Positions 4,225 to 5,094 of a stretch of 5,094 bases of DNA are shown here, in pieces. This stretch comes from Campylobacteraceae bacterium. Its GTDB lineage: Bacteria > Campylobacterota > Campylobacteria > Campylobacterales > Sulfurovaceae. The translations under genes and the position numbers were made by a program. The stretch is taken from assembly GCA_027002755.1 (NCBI GenBank), contig JALWZI010000173.1, positions 1 through 5,094 of the forward strand, written 5' to 3'. The notes under the pieces are model-generated. The model ran no database searches and was not told the origin of the DNA. It saw only the letters and a list, made by a program, of their open reading frames with translations. Position 1 is the stretch's first letter. Every line of letters starts with the position of its first letter.

Positions 4225-5094
4225 AACCGCACATCTGTCGCCTTCCAAACAGTTGGCGATGAACTATTTCCGGGTGGCGATCGTGCTCTTCGGAGCCCAG
4301 TTGCTGATGGGATTGATCGCGGGACTGCAGTTCCTCTACCCCAGCTTTCTCTACGGCATCTTCGACTTCAGCGTCGCGCGGATGGTCCACATCAACGCCC
4401 TGGTGGTCTGGATGCTCTATGCGATGATCGGTTCGGTCTATCTGATGCTCCCCGACGAGACGGGGATCGAGCATCCCGTAGCCATCGGTCTGGGCAAGCT
4501 GGCCTTCTGGGTCCTGACCGCTGCCGTGGCGGTGGTCGTCCTGGTCTATATCTTCATTCAGGTCGGACCCGGAAAAGAGAGCACCATCTGGTTCATCAAC
4601 GAAGGTCGGGAGTATCTGGAAGCACCCCGCTGGGCCGATATCGGCATCGTGGTGGTGGTCCTGATCTTCTATGCCAACGTCTTCTTTACCTATATGAAAG
4701 GCAAGAAGACCGGCATCATGACCGTCATGGTGGCCGACCTGATGGCGCTGGCCGGTCTCTATCTGGCGGGGATGTTCTTTACCGACAACATCTCCATGGA
4801 TCAGTACTGGTGGTGGTGGGTCATCCACCTCTGGGTCGAGGCGACCTGGGAAGTCTTCGTCGGGGCTCTGGCAGCCTACGGACTGATCAAAGTTCTCGAT
4901 GCCAAGCGTGAGATCGTCGAGATGTGGCTCTGGATCGAAGTGCTGATGCTCTTCGGTTCCGGAATCCTCGGTCTGGGTCACCACTACTTCTGGATCGGTA
5001 CGCCCGAGTACTGGTGGGAGATCGGAGCGCTCTTCAGCGCCCTCGAGCCTGTCCCGCTGGTAGCGATGTTCGTCCATGTCCTCTACGACTGGGG
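4214..5094 (+). CDS. norB: Nitric oxide reductase catalytic subunit (NorB), 3'-truncated by the window edge
   Basis: Heme-copper-oxidase-superfamily membrane subunit that reduces NO to N2O at a heme b3/non-heme iron (FeB) site. The frame is open from ATG 4214 to the window end: 293 codons of a usual 450-470. Visible ligands are His59 in RMVHIN (low-spin heme b), His205 with Glu209 and Glu213 in HLWVEATWE (FeB His and Glu plus a further conserved Glu), His256-His257 in GLGHHYFWIG (FeB), and Glu278 in LEPVP. All are offset by two from the Pseudomonas aeruginosa NorB numbering (60, 207, 211, 215, 258, 259, 280), which supports the chosen start. The other heme ligands, in later helices, lie beyond the edge. 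There is no N-terminal quinol-type extension, and norC is adjacent, so this is cNOR rather than qNOR. AGGAGG lies 5 bases before the start, inside norC. NorQ/NorD-type maturation genes would have to lie outside the window. Confidence 0.96.
   Translation, partial: MLNKTAHLSPSKQLAMNYFRVAIVLFGAQLLMGLIAGLQFLYPSFLYGIFDFSVARMVHINALVVWMLYAMIGSVYLMLPDETGIEHPVAIGLGKLAFWVLTAAVAVVVLVYIFIQVGPGKESTIWFINEGREYLEAPRWADIGIVVVVLIFYANVFFTYMKGKKTGIMTVMVADLMALAGLYLAGMFFTDNISMDQYWWWWVIHLWVEATWEVFVGALAAYGLIKVLDAKREIVEMWLWIEVLMLFGSGILGLGHHYFWIGTPEYWWEIGALFSALEPVPLVAMFVHVLYDW

Noticed and set aside
4217..5077. Long open frame (286 codons) on the minus strand opposite norB
   Set aside because: It is a mirror of norB codon use, rich in Asp, His and Glu with no hydrophobic core or recognisable motif. 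norB on the + strand has all its ligand residues.
1..5094. tRNA, rRNA, riboswitch or insertion sequence
   Set aside because: I saw no cloverleaf, conserved rRNA segment, known riboswitch core or transposase in any frame.

Overview
The window looks like a stretch of chromosome from a denitrifying or NO-reducing bacterium. Gene content, the wording of the proteins and the acpS neighbourhood suggest Campylobacterota (Epsilonproteobacteria) of the moderately GC-rich, sulfur/hydrogen-oxidising vent type, for example Nitratifractor- or Sulfurovum-like. That assignment is an inference from style, not a database match.

Layout. (1) Positions 1-1026, + strand: the C-terminal two thirds of a TrkH-family potassium uptake channel, cut by the left window edge. 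(2) Positions 1027-1447: no gene. This gap between convergent genes holds two diverged copies of a palindrome-pair repeat, with a long A/T-rich inverted repeat between them. (3) Positions 1448-2388, - strand: a tight three-gene operon read leftwards, made of a 128-aa membrane-anchored protein, a 62-aa two-helix membrane protein and acpS (holo-ACP synthase). (4) Positions 2389-2586: a divergent promoter region. (5) Positions 2587-2961, + strand: an unrecognised 124-aa membrane protein with two cysteines. (6) Positions 2962-3200: a regulatory region. (7) Positions 3201-5094, + strand: an operon of a 114-aa three-helix membrane protein, norC and norB (cytochrome c-dependent nitric oxide reductase). 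norB runs off the right edge.

How the parts connect. The most informative regulatory signal is a perfect 5-4-5 palindrome, TTGAC-N4-GTCAA, that occurs twice: once before the 124-aa gene (2514-2527) and once before the 114-aa/norC/norB operon (3116-3129). It has the form of a CRP/FNR-superfamily (FNR/DNR/NnrR-like) site. At the nor promoter its centre falls about 41.5 bp before the predicted transcription start, the classic class II activator position. This suggests that the 124-aa protein and the nor operon respond to the same signal (low oxygen, nitrate or NO), and that two uncharacterised small membrane proteins belong to the NO-reduction programme. NorB keeps the heme and FeB ligand residues visible in this part of the protein. 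NorC keeps its CxxCH and methionine ligands but carries about 45 extra residues between its membrane anchor and its heme domain.
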